The notes beneath the pieces are model-generated. The model saw only the letters and a list, made by a program, of their open reading frames with translations, had not been told where the DNA came from and did not search any database. A program made the translations under genes and the position numbers. Positions 45,289-57,005 of a stretch of 64,000 nt of DNA are shown here, piece by piece. How positions within the stretch are numbered: the stretch's first letter is position 1; the number at the start of each line of letters is the position of its first letter. This DNA is from Guyanagaster necrorhizus (taxonomy: Eukaryota; Basidiomycota; Agaricomycetes; Agaricales; Physalacriaceae), in NCBI RefSeq assembly GCF_019112545.1, contig NW_025064897.1, forward strand, positions 429,336-493,335. Direction: 5' to 3'.

Positions 45289-47211
45289 TCTCAAATCACA
45301 ACTATCCCCATTTGTTTCCCATCCAGAGACACTTTCTCCACTAACTTCTATATCACTCCTCTGGATTCATCTTGCAATCTTGTCCTAGAATACAACTGGC
45401 TCTCCTGCTACAATTCACTGATTGACTGGATTGAAAACAGTATCATTTTGTGCTCAAGCTATCAGGACCTCACTCTAACCAATTTCATGGTCTCTATCAC
45501 ATCTCAGAGACTTCTGTGCCCACAGAACAACAGTCCATCCCTCTCTGAGCCTTCCAGCTCAAATCTGAGACTTCCATACCTACCAGACTCTATCAGTCCA
45601 ACTCCCAGGGCTTTATCCCATTCTAAATCGACTCCAGATAACCAGCGGACTCCATTCCCATATAAACCCATCTACTCCTATCCTCTCTCAGAGTCTTTTA
45701 CTATAAAAGCACATCTAAAGATCTCCATCATATTCACTGCTGCATTTGTCTAAGCTGGTGCAGAGGAAGGCACTCAGCAGTTCACACTGCAGCCTTCCTT
45801 GCCTAATATTGGAGCCAAAGCCATATCTGCAGAATCAGCAGATCTTTCATCAGTGCCAGTAGAGTACCACAATTTTGCAGACATCTTCAGTGATACTCTC
45901 TCCAAAAAGCTACTCAAACACAGGCCATATGATCTCAAAATCAACCTTGAGAAAGGAACATCTCCACTGCTTGGACCCATTTATTCTCTCTCAGAATCTG
46001 AACTCAAGGCTCTATGAGAGTTTATTGATGGTAATCTGTGCAACAGGTTCATTACTCCATCCTGCTCTCCACATGGGGCTCTGGTTCTATTTGTCAAAAA
46101 AAAGACCAGTGAACTCCAACTTTGTGTTGACTACTGTGGCCTAAACAAAATCTCCAAGAAAGATCACTACCCTCTCCCCCTCATTTCTGATCTTCTCGAC
46201 TCTGTCCACTCTGCATGCATCTATATCAAGCTTGACCTTTGGCATGCCTACCATCTCATTTGCATAGCTAAAGGAGATGAATGGAAAACAGCCTTTCAGA
46301 TTCATTACAGGTCTTTCAAATGGCATGTCATGCCTTTTAGCCTCACAAATGCTCCAGCAGCATTCCAATGATTTGTGAATGATATATTCTCTGACATGCT
46401 CAACATATCAGTAGTAGTCTATCTTGATGACATCTTCATATATTCTGACAACCCAGAAGATCACCAGAAACATGTTCATGAGGTCCTATGCAGACTTAGA
46501 GCTAATGGACTCTACTGCAAAGGTTTCAAATGCAAATTCAACCAGGACTCCATGGAGTACTTAGGCTACATCCTATCACCTGAAGGACTTTGCATGTCTG
46601 AAGAAAAAGTTAAGGCCATTGTTGACTGGCCAGTGCCATGAAAAGTCAAGAACATCCAATTCTTTCTTGGCTTTGCCAACTTCTACCATCACTTCATATA
46701 TGGATATAGTGATATCATCATCCTCCTTACATAACTCACCTGCAAGGAAACTCCATGGAAATTTGATGATAAATGCTTGGCTGCCTTCAATGAATTGAAA
46801 CAGGCCTTTACATATGCTCCCATCCTTACTCACTGTATCTCCAATTGAAAGATAGTGGTGGAAACTGACTCCTCCAATTATGCTATTGCAGCTATCTTCT
46901 CTATTTATCTTAAAGATGACAAAATTCACCTGATTGTGTTCTGCTTCTGGAGCCTCCACAATGCCAAACTCAACTATGACACCTATGACAAGAAGCTTCT
47001 GGCTATTTTTAAAGCTTTTAAATATTGGTGACACTATCTTGAAGGCTCTATAGACTCTATTGATGTTGTAACAGACTATAAAAACCTTGAATACTTCACC
47101 ACCACTAAGATTCTAACCTGCCAACAAGTCTGCTGGTCTGAATACCTATTCCAGTTCAATCTAGTAATTCATTTTCACCTTAAAAAACTGGATGTGCTCA
47201 CTAGATGATAG
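45289..47211 (+). pseudogene. Copy E protease end, RT and RNase H (decayed)
   Basis: After the transposon, protease resumes with [19 protein letters not shown] (about 45375-45430). A linker precedes EYHNFADIFSDTLSKKLLKH (45862 onward). RT follows: LFVKKKTSELQLCVDY, FQIHYRSFKWHVMPFSLTNA, and VVYLDDIFIYSDNPEDHQKH (46408-46460, YLDD intact). RNase H is at about 46740-47200 (WKFDDKCLAAFNELKQAFTY). The sequence stops at LDVLTR / GGATG, where copy G is inserted with duplication GATGT, and continues at 55187. Confidence 0.82.
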
Positions 47212-47216
47212 GATGT

Positions 47217-47714
47217 TGTTACATACATGCTGCTGGCCTCTATGTCACCTCAACCAACTATGAATCCAATCACGCTATCTATCAGACTCCAGCTGCTTCC
47301 CATTATCTATCAATTTCATTTCACCATTATCATTTTACATCCATATTTCATATTGTAATATCTAGACCTTGAATTCAGTAGCAAATACTGACACCAGAAT
47401 CCAATGGAACCCAACTTGGAATTAGCTACCATTAGTATATAAAGCCATGTATATCATCGTAACTACTCAGTTCAAATATCAACTTGGATAAGCCACCTAC
47501 ACTTTACACTCACTTTCACTCCTCTCTACCTCATTCATTGGATTCCACTCTGAAGGATATTCCTATTCACTTCTCTAATGGAACTCTGTTCTGTCCATCC
47601 AGATCCTTGGGCTCTGACTCAAAGGTGACATTGCTAATAGCTTCATCAATACCCATGCACTCCATCAGACCCCATGCATGCACTCAAGCCTACTTGATTG
47701 GCACATTCCTAACA
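47217..47714 (+). repeat. 5' LTR of copy G (family 2)
   Basis: 498 bp, TGTTACATACATGCTGC...CATTCCTAACA. By eye only 2 CpGs. TATATAAA near 47436 and AGTTCAAATAT at 47469-47479. Confidence 0.92.
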
Positions 47715-47716
47715 GT

Positions 47717-47727
47717 ATATTCGAACT
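47717..47727 (+). other. Primer binding site of copy G (self-priming type)
   Basis: ATATTCGAACT, two bases after the LTR. It is the reverse complement of AGTTCGAATAT, the transcript-start motif kept intact in the solo LTR at 7029-7039. G's own LTR motif differs by one CG-to-CA change. Confidence 0.7.
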
Positions 47728-47753
47728 CAAACCCTTGAGTCAAAAATTTTATC

Positions 47754-49165
47754 ATGTCCACCACATTTACCTAACCCATAGAAACTGATCCCAAACAAAC
47801 CCATCCAAACATGTTTTCCATGGAAGACATTCTGGCCTCTGCCTCAAAGAAACAACCAGACCTTTTTGGATCAGCCTCCAGTAGAGGACAACCTTCCTAT
47901 AGGAAATCTACCATCACTCTAGCTTTACCACCTGCCAACCTAATTATGATGACTCCCCTAACTCTTTCGATACCACTAGCATTCCAACCAATAGGGCCTA
48001 AAGAGCTAGCCTAATATATGGTGCCCAAACCAACTCTCCAATAGACCTCTTATCTCTGGGCAACCTGCATGAGAATCCAGACAGCTCAGACTCAGAGGGC
48101 AGAGATAAAGACATCCCCACTCATACCCCTATCTGATGAAAACCAGGTGGCAATCCATCAAACCCTTTTTCAGAAGGATCAGGAGGATCCAATGACCCAA
48201 GCAGCTCTGATGGCCCTGCTGGAAGTAACAATTCAAATCAGCAGAACATGTTCTTAGAATTCATGAACCTGTTACAAAGAGTCTCTGCTTTCTTCAACAA
48301 CCCTAAACCAGCCACTATCTGTACCAAGGTCAAGGAACCAGAACCATTTGATGGCTCTGACCCTCACAAACTGAAGGCTTTCATTGTCTCTCTTCAGTTG
48401 AATTTTAATGACAGACCTACCGCATTTGTAGCAGATGCTACCAAGATTAACTATGCTATTTCATTTCTGGCCAGCACCATGCTTAACTAGTTTGAACCAG
48501 ACATTCTTAACCCTAATCCATGAAATCCATCAGCCTGGCAATTCTCCTATGCAGCTTTTCTAAATGAGCTTTATAGCAACTTTGGCCCCTTTGATGCTAT
48601 CAGAAATGCTGAAGATGCATTAAAACATCTTCAGATATGCAATAGAGATCAGATCATGAAGTATATGGTCCAATTCAACCAGTATGCTTCACAAATTGGA
48701 TATAGAGATAACTCCCTCTGCCATGCTTTTTACTGTGGCCTCTGTACCCATATCAAGAATGACATGGCACACTATGGGAAGCCAAACAACTTTCATGATA
48801 TGCACTTCCTCACCCAAGAACTTGATGCTCACTACTGAACCCAGAAGACTAAAATTGCCTGTGAAAACTGGGACAATAAATTTCTCAGTCCCAAATCCAA
48901 GAGGTCTAACACTTCTTCCTTAGACTCCAGCTCCACACCAAAACCTACCACCCCTAAGCTCTATGCTGACAAGCTAAGCAAAGATGGCCATCTTACTCAG
49001 AAAGAAAAAGACCGTAGGTGCTAGAACAATCTTTGCATATTCTGTAGAGCCAAACACAAGACTGAGGACTGCAATAAGTGGAAGACAGCAGCCTCTGCCA
49101 AGAGTTGTGCAGCAGAAATTAACACCGCTCCCATGAAACTGGCCTTGATGGAGTCAGAAAACTAG
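47754..49165 (+). pseudogene. Copy G gag (decayed)
   Basis: ATG at 47754. Segments: MFSMEDILASASKKQPDLFG, the gag core EPEPFDGSDPHKLKAFIVSL (48340 onward), MVQFNQYASQIGYRDNSLCH, YCGLCTHIKNDMAHYGKPNN, a zinc knuckle CIFCRAKHKTEDC (about 49036-49075), and ESEN with TAG near 49165. At least one frame change occurs between the start and the knuckle, plus stops. Confidence 0.8.
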
Positions 49166-49199
49166 AAAGCAACCCTGTTCCCTCCATGTGAGTTCAGGG

Positions 49200-52100
49200 T
49201 TGCATTGACTCTATTCGCACACTGGAGGTCATCACTCTCAATACAACATCCCTTTCCAACCACTCCTTCCACATCTCCCTCTCAGCAAAATTACCAACTA
49301 CCACAGAACCCAATGGTTCTCCAACTTGTATCATTCTGCATTTTCTTGCCCTAATTGATTCTGGCTCTAGCTACTGCTTTGTTGACACTAAGTATGTAGC
49401 TGCCAATAAAATTCCCATTAAAACCATTCCTAGTGTGCAACTTTGATTATTTGATGGCTCCATTGGGAGCCATATATCTTAAGTCACAACTATCTCCATC
49501 TGTTTTCTATCTAGAGACACCTTCCTCATCAACTTCTATGTCACTCCTCTGGATTCATCTTGCAATCTTGTCCTAGGATACAATTGGCTCTCCTGCTACA
49601 ATCCACTGATTGACTGAGCTGAGAACAGTATCATTTTCCACTCAAGCTACCAAGACCTCACTCCAACCAATTCCATGGCTTTCACCACATCCTAGGGACT
49701 TCCATGCTTACAGGACAACAGTTCACCCCTCTCTGAGCCTCCCAGCTCAAATCCAGGACTTCTATGCCTATCAGACTCTATCAGTCCAACTCCCAGAGCT
49801 TCACCCCATTCCAAATCAACTCTGGGTAACCAGCAGACTCTATTCCCATATGAACCTATCTACTCTTATCCTCCCTCAGAGTCTTTTACTATGAAAGCAC
49901 ACCTAAAGATCTCCATCATATCCACTGCTGCATTTGTCTAAGCCAGTGTAGAAGAAAACACTCAGCAGTTCACACTGCAGCCTTCCTTACCTAATATTGG
50001 AGCCAAAGCCACATCTGTGGAACCAGCAGATCTTTCATCAGTGTCAGTAGAGTACTATGATTTTGCAGACATCTTCAGCAATACCCTCTCTGAAAAGCTA
50101 CCCGAACACAGGCTGTATGACCTCAAAATCAACCTTGAGAAAGGAACATCTCCACTGCTTGGCCTCATTTATTCTCTCTCAGAATCTAAACTCAAGACTC
50201 TATGAGAGTTTATTGATGATAATCTGCACAATGGGTTCATTACTCCATCCTGCTCTCCACATAGGGCTCCAGTTCTATTTGTCAAGAAAAAGACTGGTGA
50301 ACTCTGACTTTGTGTTGACTACCATGGCCTAAACAAAATCTCTAAGAAAGATCACTACCCCCTCCCTCTCATTTCTAATCTCCTCGACTCCACCTGCTCC
50401 ATGCACATCTACACCAAGCTCAACCTTAGGCACACCTACCATCTCATTCACATAGCTAAGAGGAATGAATGGAAAACAGCCTTCTAGACCCGTTATGGTT
50501 CCTTCGAATAGTATATCATGCCTTTTGGCCTCACAAATACTCCAGCAGCATTTCAATGATTTGTGAATGATATATTCTCTGACATGCTCAATATATCAGT
50601 AGTGGTCTACCTTGACAACATCCTCATATATTCTGACAATCTGGAAGATCATCAGAAACATGTTCAAGAGGTCCTATGCAGGCTTAGAGCTAATAGACTC
50701 TACTGCAAGGGCTCCAAATGCAAATTCAACTGAGACTCTGTGGAGTACCTAGGCTACATCCTATCACCTGAAGGACTTTGCATGTCTGAAGAAAAAGTTA
50801 AGGCCATTGTTGACTGGCCAGTGCTATGAAAAGTCAAAGACATCCAATTCTTTCTTGGCTTTGCCAACTTCTACTATCGCTTTATATATGAATATAGTGA
50901 CATCATCATTTTCCTTACATGACTCACCTACAAGAGAACTCCATGGAAATTTGATGACAAATGCCTGGCTGCCTTCAATGAATTGAAAGAGGCCTTTACA
51001 CATGCTTCTATCATTACTCACTGGGTCTCCGATCAAAAGATAGTGGTGGAAACCAATGCCTCTGATTACACCATTGCAGCTATCCTCTCCATCTACCTTA
51101 AAGATAGTGAAATTCACCTGATTGCATTCCACTCCCGAAGCCTTCACAATGCTGAGCTCAACTATGACACCCATGACAAGAAGCTCCTGGCCATTTTTGA
51201 AGCTTTTAAATATTGGCAGCACTATCTTGAAGGCTCCGTGGACTCCATCGATGTTGTAATAGACCACAAGAACCTTGAATACTTTGCCACCACTAAGATT
51301 CTAATCTGCAGACAAGTCCACTGGTCTGAATACCTATCTCAGTTCAATCTAGTAATATGTTTCTGCCTTGAAAAACTTGGTGGAAAACCAGATGTGCTCA
51401 CTAGATGATAGGATGTCTACCCTAAAGAGGGGGATAGCCAATATGCCCAAGTCAATCCCCACAACTTTCAACCCATATTCACCCAAGAACAACTTTCCAC
51501 ATTACTCCATGCAACCTACCTTGAAGGCTCTACCCTCTAAGCCAGTGCCATCATGAACATTGACAAGCTCTACATTGATATCAAACAAGCACAATCTTCT
51601 GACTCTACATCCTCCAACAGCCTCCACCAGGCTAAAGCCACTTTGAAATCTTCTCCCTCTCAGTAGTCTATTGATGAATCAGACATCCTCCACTTTGAAG
51701 GCCACATCTATATCCCAGATTTCAGAGATCTCCATCTCCATATACTACAGAATAATCATGACCACATCTTGGCAGGCCACTTTGGTCAAAACCAGATATT
51801 GAAACTAATCCAGTAGAACTATATCTGACCAAAGATGTGCAAATACATCTGACAATATATTAAGTCCTATACAGTTTGTAGGCACAATAAGGCACTTAGA
51901 CACCACCCCTATGAGTTACTCAAACCTCTGCCAGTTCCTGAATAGCCATGGGATTCCATTTCTATAGACTTCATTGAACAACTATCAGACTCCAATAGAT
52001 TTACTGCTATCTTAGTAGTCATAGACCAAGCTAGCAAGCAAGCCATCTTCATTCTCACTCATAACACCATTAACTCTATGGAGCTCATCCAACTTTTCCT

Positions 52101-53040
52101 TATTCATGTATTCTCCAAACATGAGGTATCCAGTCACATCACATCTGACCATGGCTCCAAATTTGTCTCTCAATTTACTTGCATCTTAGCCATGGCTCTT
52201 GACATGGAGCTTTACCTTACCTCTGGTTACCATCCAGAGGCTGATAGACAAACCAAATGAGCAAACCAAACTCTGGAACAGTACATCCATATCTACTGCT
52301 CCTACTAATAGGACAACTGGGATATCCTCCTACCTATTGCTGAATTTGTCTACAACAATGCCTCTAATGTGTCCACTGGAATTTCCCCATTTTTTGCTAA
52401 CAAGGGTTACCACTCCAACATCACCATTCATCCTGAAAGGGACATCACCTCCACTCAGGCCCAAGATTTCACAGTCAACCTTGATAAACTTCATCAATTA
52501 CTGAAGGATGAAATTTCTGAAGCTCAGTCTCGCTACAAGATCCAAGCAGATAAGCATTAGATTCTGGCATCCCTGTTCACAGTGAGGGATAAGGCCTACC
52601 TCAGCTCCAAACATATTAAAACCACCCACCTGACCAGAAAATTTTCAGAAAAATACCTTGGTCCTTTCGAAATTATAGCCTAACCTGGTACCCACTCTTT
52701 TACTCTGAGGCTTCCATCAGATCTCTAGTCTATTCACCCTGTCTTCCACATGTCACAATTGGAACCCATAGAAGAAAACACCATTCCTAACTGAATCCAA
52801 CCACTACTACCTCCAGTCAAAGTTGATGGAGAAGAATATTTCAAAATAGCTCAAATCCTCAACTCTAAACTGGACCACCGGTTCTGCTGCCCACTGTTGT
52901 ACAAACTCCAGTGGCTAGAATATGAAGGTATCAATGGAGAATTTGCTTGGTTATCAGCCTCCGAGTTCTCTGCCAACAAATTCATTGAAGAATTCCACCA
53001 CCAATACCCAGGCAAACCAGGACTCTTGTCCAAAGTCATT
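49200..53040 (+). pseudogene. Copy G pol (decayed): protease, RT, RNase H, integrase, chromodomain
   Basis: Protease ALIDSGSSYCFVDTKYVAAN (49348-49410, DSG intact), in the -1 frame to gag. RT from about 50020: SVEYYDFADIFSNTLSEKLP, then [13 protein letters not shown] (about 50605-50645, second catalytic Asp now Asn). RNase H at 50983-51408 is open (VETNASDYTIAAIL; ELNYDTHDKKLLAIFEAFKY). Integrase H2C2 at about 51690-51900; core with VVIDQASKQAIFI, SHITSDHGSKFVSQFT and YHPEADRQTK. Integrase tail 52369-52560. Chromodomain 52820-53030 (KIAQILNSKLDH; KLQWLEYEGINGEFAWLSAS; IEEFHHQYPGKPG). Confidence 0.88.
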
Positions 53041-53229
53041 CAAACATCCCATTCCTAATACAATGCTACTCTGGACACCATCAGTACCCCATCTTACCAT
53101 TTCAATTCTAACCACTAATTACTATCATTTCAATCACTCTTACACTTTCAAATCAAAATCTTGTATTTACATTTTCTTTCTCTACTACCAACATCTAATG
53201 CCCTTTTCTATATACTTCGTACAAATATT

Positions 53230-54640
53230 TTACAAAAAAGCAGAATCTGACAGGCCTGCACTGAAACCTGAACTCTCCCCCTGCTCCTTCAACTCCTCTA
53301 TATCCTCATCCAGCCCCTTCAACATCGTCTCCTGAAGATCCTTCACCTCTTGATCCCTCTCATCCTTGAAAATCAGTTGGACCTTCTTCCAGGCCTCCAC
53401 TTTAGACTCTGAAAACAGCTCTAAAGGAGACAACATATTATCAGAACTGTAGCCATCTTGAAGACCTGCCACAGTACTGTGAATATCCACCACTTTGTTC
53501 ACCAACTCATCCACATGATGCATCAACTTGTGTATCAATTTTGAAAGTTGGTGGAGACTGGCAGAGACCTCCACACTGCTGATCACCTCACTCATGGTGA
53601 CACCCTTGTTGAACAAACAGATAGTTTTCTTGACCTTGCAGCAAGAGCAAGTCTGCCCTTGACTGGTGCTTTCAGTTACCAGTTGTGCATAACACCATGC
53701 ACCATCTTGATGACAATGCACACAACTCCCTGAAAACAAAAGCTAAGTTAAGCCATGAAAGAAAACTAAGACACTTACTTTCACCATCCAACAATTCTTC
53801 ACCCTCTGCTGGTCCTGCCACTTCCAACTTTCCCTGATTTTTAGAGCTAACAACCACCTCTGTCCCACTACCATCCACTATGCTCCTCAACCTGAACTTA
53901 CATTTATGGCCCTTCTCTGCTGGACCTGCTATCTTTCTCTTTCCCTCCTGCACCTTCTTCCTCCTCTCCAGAGTCCCCTCAGATTCCTTGGACTCATTGT
54001 CTCCCTCAGTCTCCTTGTCCTGCTCATCATCAGACCCTGGAGGCATAGGGTGAGCCACCTTCTTGAAGCAAAGACTGGGGCCAGGACCAAACCATTTTGC
54101 TAACACTTGATGCAGCTGGAAATCAACAGCCTCCACAGGGGTCATTTGCAACCCATCCTCTGTAACCATTCCCTCTGGCTCTACCTCCTCAGTTTCAGCC
54201 CTTGCCACTGCCTCTGCAGCCTCCCTCTCCTCAGCCTCCCTCTGAGCCACCTCTCTCAACATCTTCTCTGTCCCCTTCACCTGCCTCTCTGCAGCCTGCT
54301 GAATCTCCTCCCTCTTCCTCTCCAATTCCTTCCTCTGCTCCTTTTTCCATGACTCTCAGGCCACATGGTCTGCCCAGACCCTCTCCTTCCGCTCCTGCTC
54401 TCCTTGCCATTCCAAATGGCTCTTCATGGCTTCCACATATTCTTCCTCCATGGTTCACCATTCCAGACAAAACAATTCCTTGGCCTCTTCAGAGCCATCA
54501 GGGGTGGACCTCCTCACCAGAGGCTTGAGAGTGCATGAGCAATGATATGTGGTGAGTGATGACATAAGTGAAGATGGTGGTTTCAATTCAAGCTGCAAAA
54601 CTCCCATGGCCACCAACAATTTTCCATGTGGCTCCACCAG
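53230..54640 (-). pseudogene. Antisense spliced ORF of copy G (coiled coil, Zn2Cys6-like), nearly open
   Basis: Runs opposite to pol in the segment between chromodomain and PPT. Exon 1 (about 54640 to 53779): SSLTTYHCSCTLKPLVR, STPDGSEEAKELFCLEW, then a long charged helical stretch (ELERKREEIQQAAERQVKG; REVAQREAEEREAAEAVARA) and GPGPSLCFKKVAHPMPPGSD. A 49-nt intron, 53730-53778, GTAAGT...TTTTCAG. Exon 2 (53729-53230): CVHCHQDGAWC, 14 residues, CSCCKVKKTIC, then two coiled-coil-like pieces (LHQLSKLIHKLMHHVDELVN; LKGLDEDIEELKEQGESSG). The cysteine spacing C-x2-C-x6-C-x14-C-x2-C-x6-C resembles the fungal Zn(II)2Cys6 cluster. Two stops in exon 1, otherwise open. Role unknown. Confidence 0.75.
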
Positions 54641-54686
54641 CCATCGGAATCTGTGCTCTTGAGGGCAAGAACACTAAGGGAGGGAT

Positions 54687-55186
54687 ACTGTTATGCATAT
54701 GCTGCCAGCCTCTGTGTCACCTCAACCAACCACAAATCCAATCACACTACCCATCAGACTCTGGCCACTTTCTATTATCTACTAATTTCATTTCACCATT
54801 ATCATTTCACATCTGTATTTTACATTGTAATATCTAGACCCTGAACTCAGTAGTGAATACTGACATCAGAACCCAATGGAATCTAACTCAGAATTAGCTA
54901 CTATTAGTATATAAAGCTATATACATCATCATAACTACTCAGTTTGAATATCAACTTGGATAAGCCATCTACACTTCACACTCACTTCCACTCCTCCCTA
55001 CCTCATCCATCAGATTCTCCTCCAAAGGATATTTCTATTCACTTCTCTAATAGAACTCTGTTCTGTCTATCCAGATCCTTGGGCTCTGACTCAAAGGTGA
55101 CATTGCCAATAGCTTTGTCAATGCCCATGCACTCTGCCAGATCCCACACATGCACTCAAGCCTACTTGATTGGCATGTTCCTAACA
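54687..55186 (+). repeat. 3' LTR of copy G (family 2)
   Basis: 500 bp, TGTTATGCATATGCTGC...GTTCCTAACA, preceded by the purine run AAGGGAGGGA and followed by the GATGT duplication. Confidence 0.92.
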
Positions 55187-56830
55187 GATGTCTACTCTGA
55201 AAAGGGGGATAGCCAATATGCCTAAGTCAACTCCCACAATTTCTGATCTATATTCACCTAAAAACAACTCTCTACATCACTCTATGCAACCTATCTTAAA
55301 GGTTCTACTCTACAGGCTAGTGCCATCATAGATATCGATAAACTTCACACTGATATCAAATAAGTACAATTGTCTGACCCCATGTACTCTGATGGCCTCC
55401 ACCAAGTTAAGGCCACTTCTGAGTCCTCCCCTTCTCAGTGGTCTATTGATAAATCCAACATCCTTCAGTTTGAAGGCCACATCTACATCTCAGACTCTGA
55501 TGATCTCCATTTCCATATACTACAGAACAACCATAGCCACATCTTGGCAGGCCATTTTGGTCAAAACCAGACATTAGAACTAGTCTGGTAGAACTATACC
55601 TGACCAAAGATACATGAATATGTCTGACACTATATTAAGTTCTACACAGTTTGTAGGCACAATAAAGCACTTAGACACCACTCCTATGGGTTACTCAAAT
55701 CTCTGCCAGTTTCCGAATGACCATGAGATTCTATTTCCATAGACTTCATTAAACAACTACTGGACTCTAATGGATTTACCACTATCTTAGTAGTCATAGA
55801 CCAAGCTAGCAAGTAAGCCATCTTCATTCCCACTCATGACACTATTAACTCTGTGGAGCTCACTCAACTTTTCTTTATCCATGTATTCTCCAAATATGAG
55901 GTACCCAGTCACATCACATCTGACTGTAGCTCTGAATTCATTTTCCAATTTACTTGCACCTTAGCTGTGGTCCTTGACATGAAATTTCACTTTATCTCTG
56001 ATTATCATTTGGAGGCTAACAGACAAACAGAATGAGCAAACTAAACTCTGGAACAATACATCCATATCTACTGCTCCTACCAGCAGAACAACTGGAACAT
56101 CCTCTTATCCATTGCTGAATTTGCCTATAATAATGCCCCTAATACATCTACCAGAATTTCCCCATTTTTCACTAACAAGGGTTACCACTCTAACATCATC
56201 ACTCACTCTGAAAGAGATATTGCCTTCACCCAGGCCTGAGATTTTGCAGTTGACCTTAATGAACTCTATCAATTACTGAAGAATGAAATTTCTGAAGCTC
56301 AGTCTTGCTACAAGATCCAAACAGACAAGCATTGAATTTCAGCATCCCCATTCACAGTAAGGGATAAGGTCTATCTCAGCTCCAAACATATCAAAACTAC
56401 CCATTCAACCAGAAAATTCTCAGAGAAATACCTTGGTCCTTTCAAAATCATAGCCTAACCTGGTACCCACTCTTTTACCCTGAGGCTTCCACTGGATCTC
56501 CAGTCTATTCACTCTATCTTCCATGTGTCACAATTGGAATCCATGGAAGAAAACACTATTCCTAACCAAATCCAACCACTACTGCCTCCAATCAAAGTTA
56601 ACAGAGAAGAACATTTCGAAATAGCCCAAATCCTCGACTCTAAACTGGACCACTAGTTCTGCTGTCTACTGCTGTACAAAATCCAGTAGCTAGGCTATGA
56701 AGGTACCAATAAAGAATTTGCTTGGTTACTAGCCTCTGAGTTCTCCACCAACAAATTTATTAAAAAATTCCACTATCAATATCCAGACAAACCAGAACCC
56801 TTATTCAAAGTCACTCAAACATTTTATCTT
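55187..56830 (+). pseudogene. Copy E integrase and chromodomain (decayed)
   Basis: Continues after G. H2C2 region at 55440-55700 (HILAGHFGQNQTLELVW; CRHNKALRHHS). Catalytic core: VVIDQASK (55790-55815), SHITSDCSSEFIFQFT (55910-55960) and YHLEANRQTE. Tail: YKIQTDKH. Chromodomain at about 56600-56810 (EIAQILDSKLDH; LLYKIQ.LGYEGTNKEFAWL). Scattered stops. Confidence 0.8.
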
Positions 56831-57005
56831 TGATATAACACTACTCTGGATGCCACTGGAGCCTCACTTTACTATTTCAATTCTAACCACTGAATACCAT
56901 TTCAATCACCTCTTTTTACACTTCCAATAGTTGAAATCTTTATATTTACATTTTTTTTCCACTACCAACATCCAATGCCTTTCTATATACATTCATACAA
57001 AATCT

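Larger units (their letters stand above)
47217..55186 (+). mobile_element. Chromovirus family 2, copy G (complete, nested in E)
   Basis: 7970 bp, LTRs at 47217-47714 and 54687-55186, perfect 5-bp duplication GATGT (47212-47216 and 55187-55191). The host element E reads continuously when G is removed (GGATGTCTAC..., as in G's own copy of that site at 51411). Order: LTR, primer site, gag, protease, RT, RNase H, integrase, chromodomain, antisense ORF, PPT, LTR. Several domains are still open over long stretches (RNase H at 50983-51408), but gag and RT have stops. It is the best reference copy of family 2 here. Confidence 0.94.
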
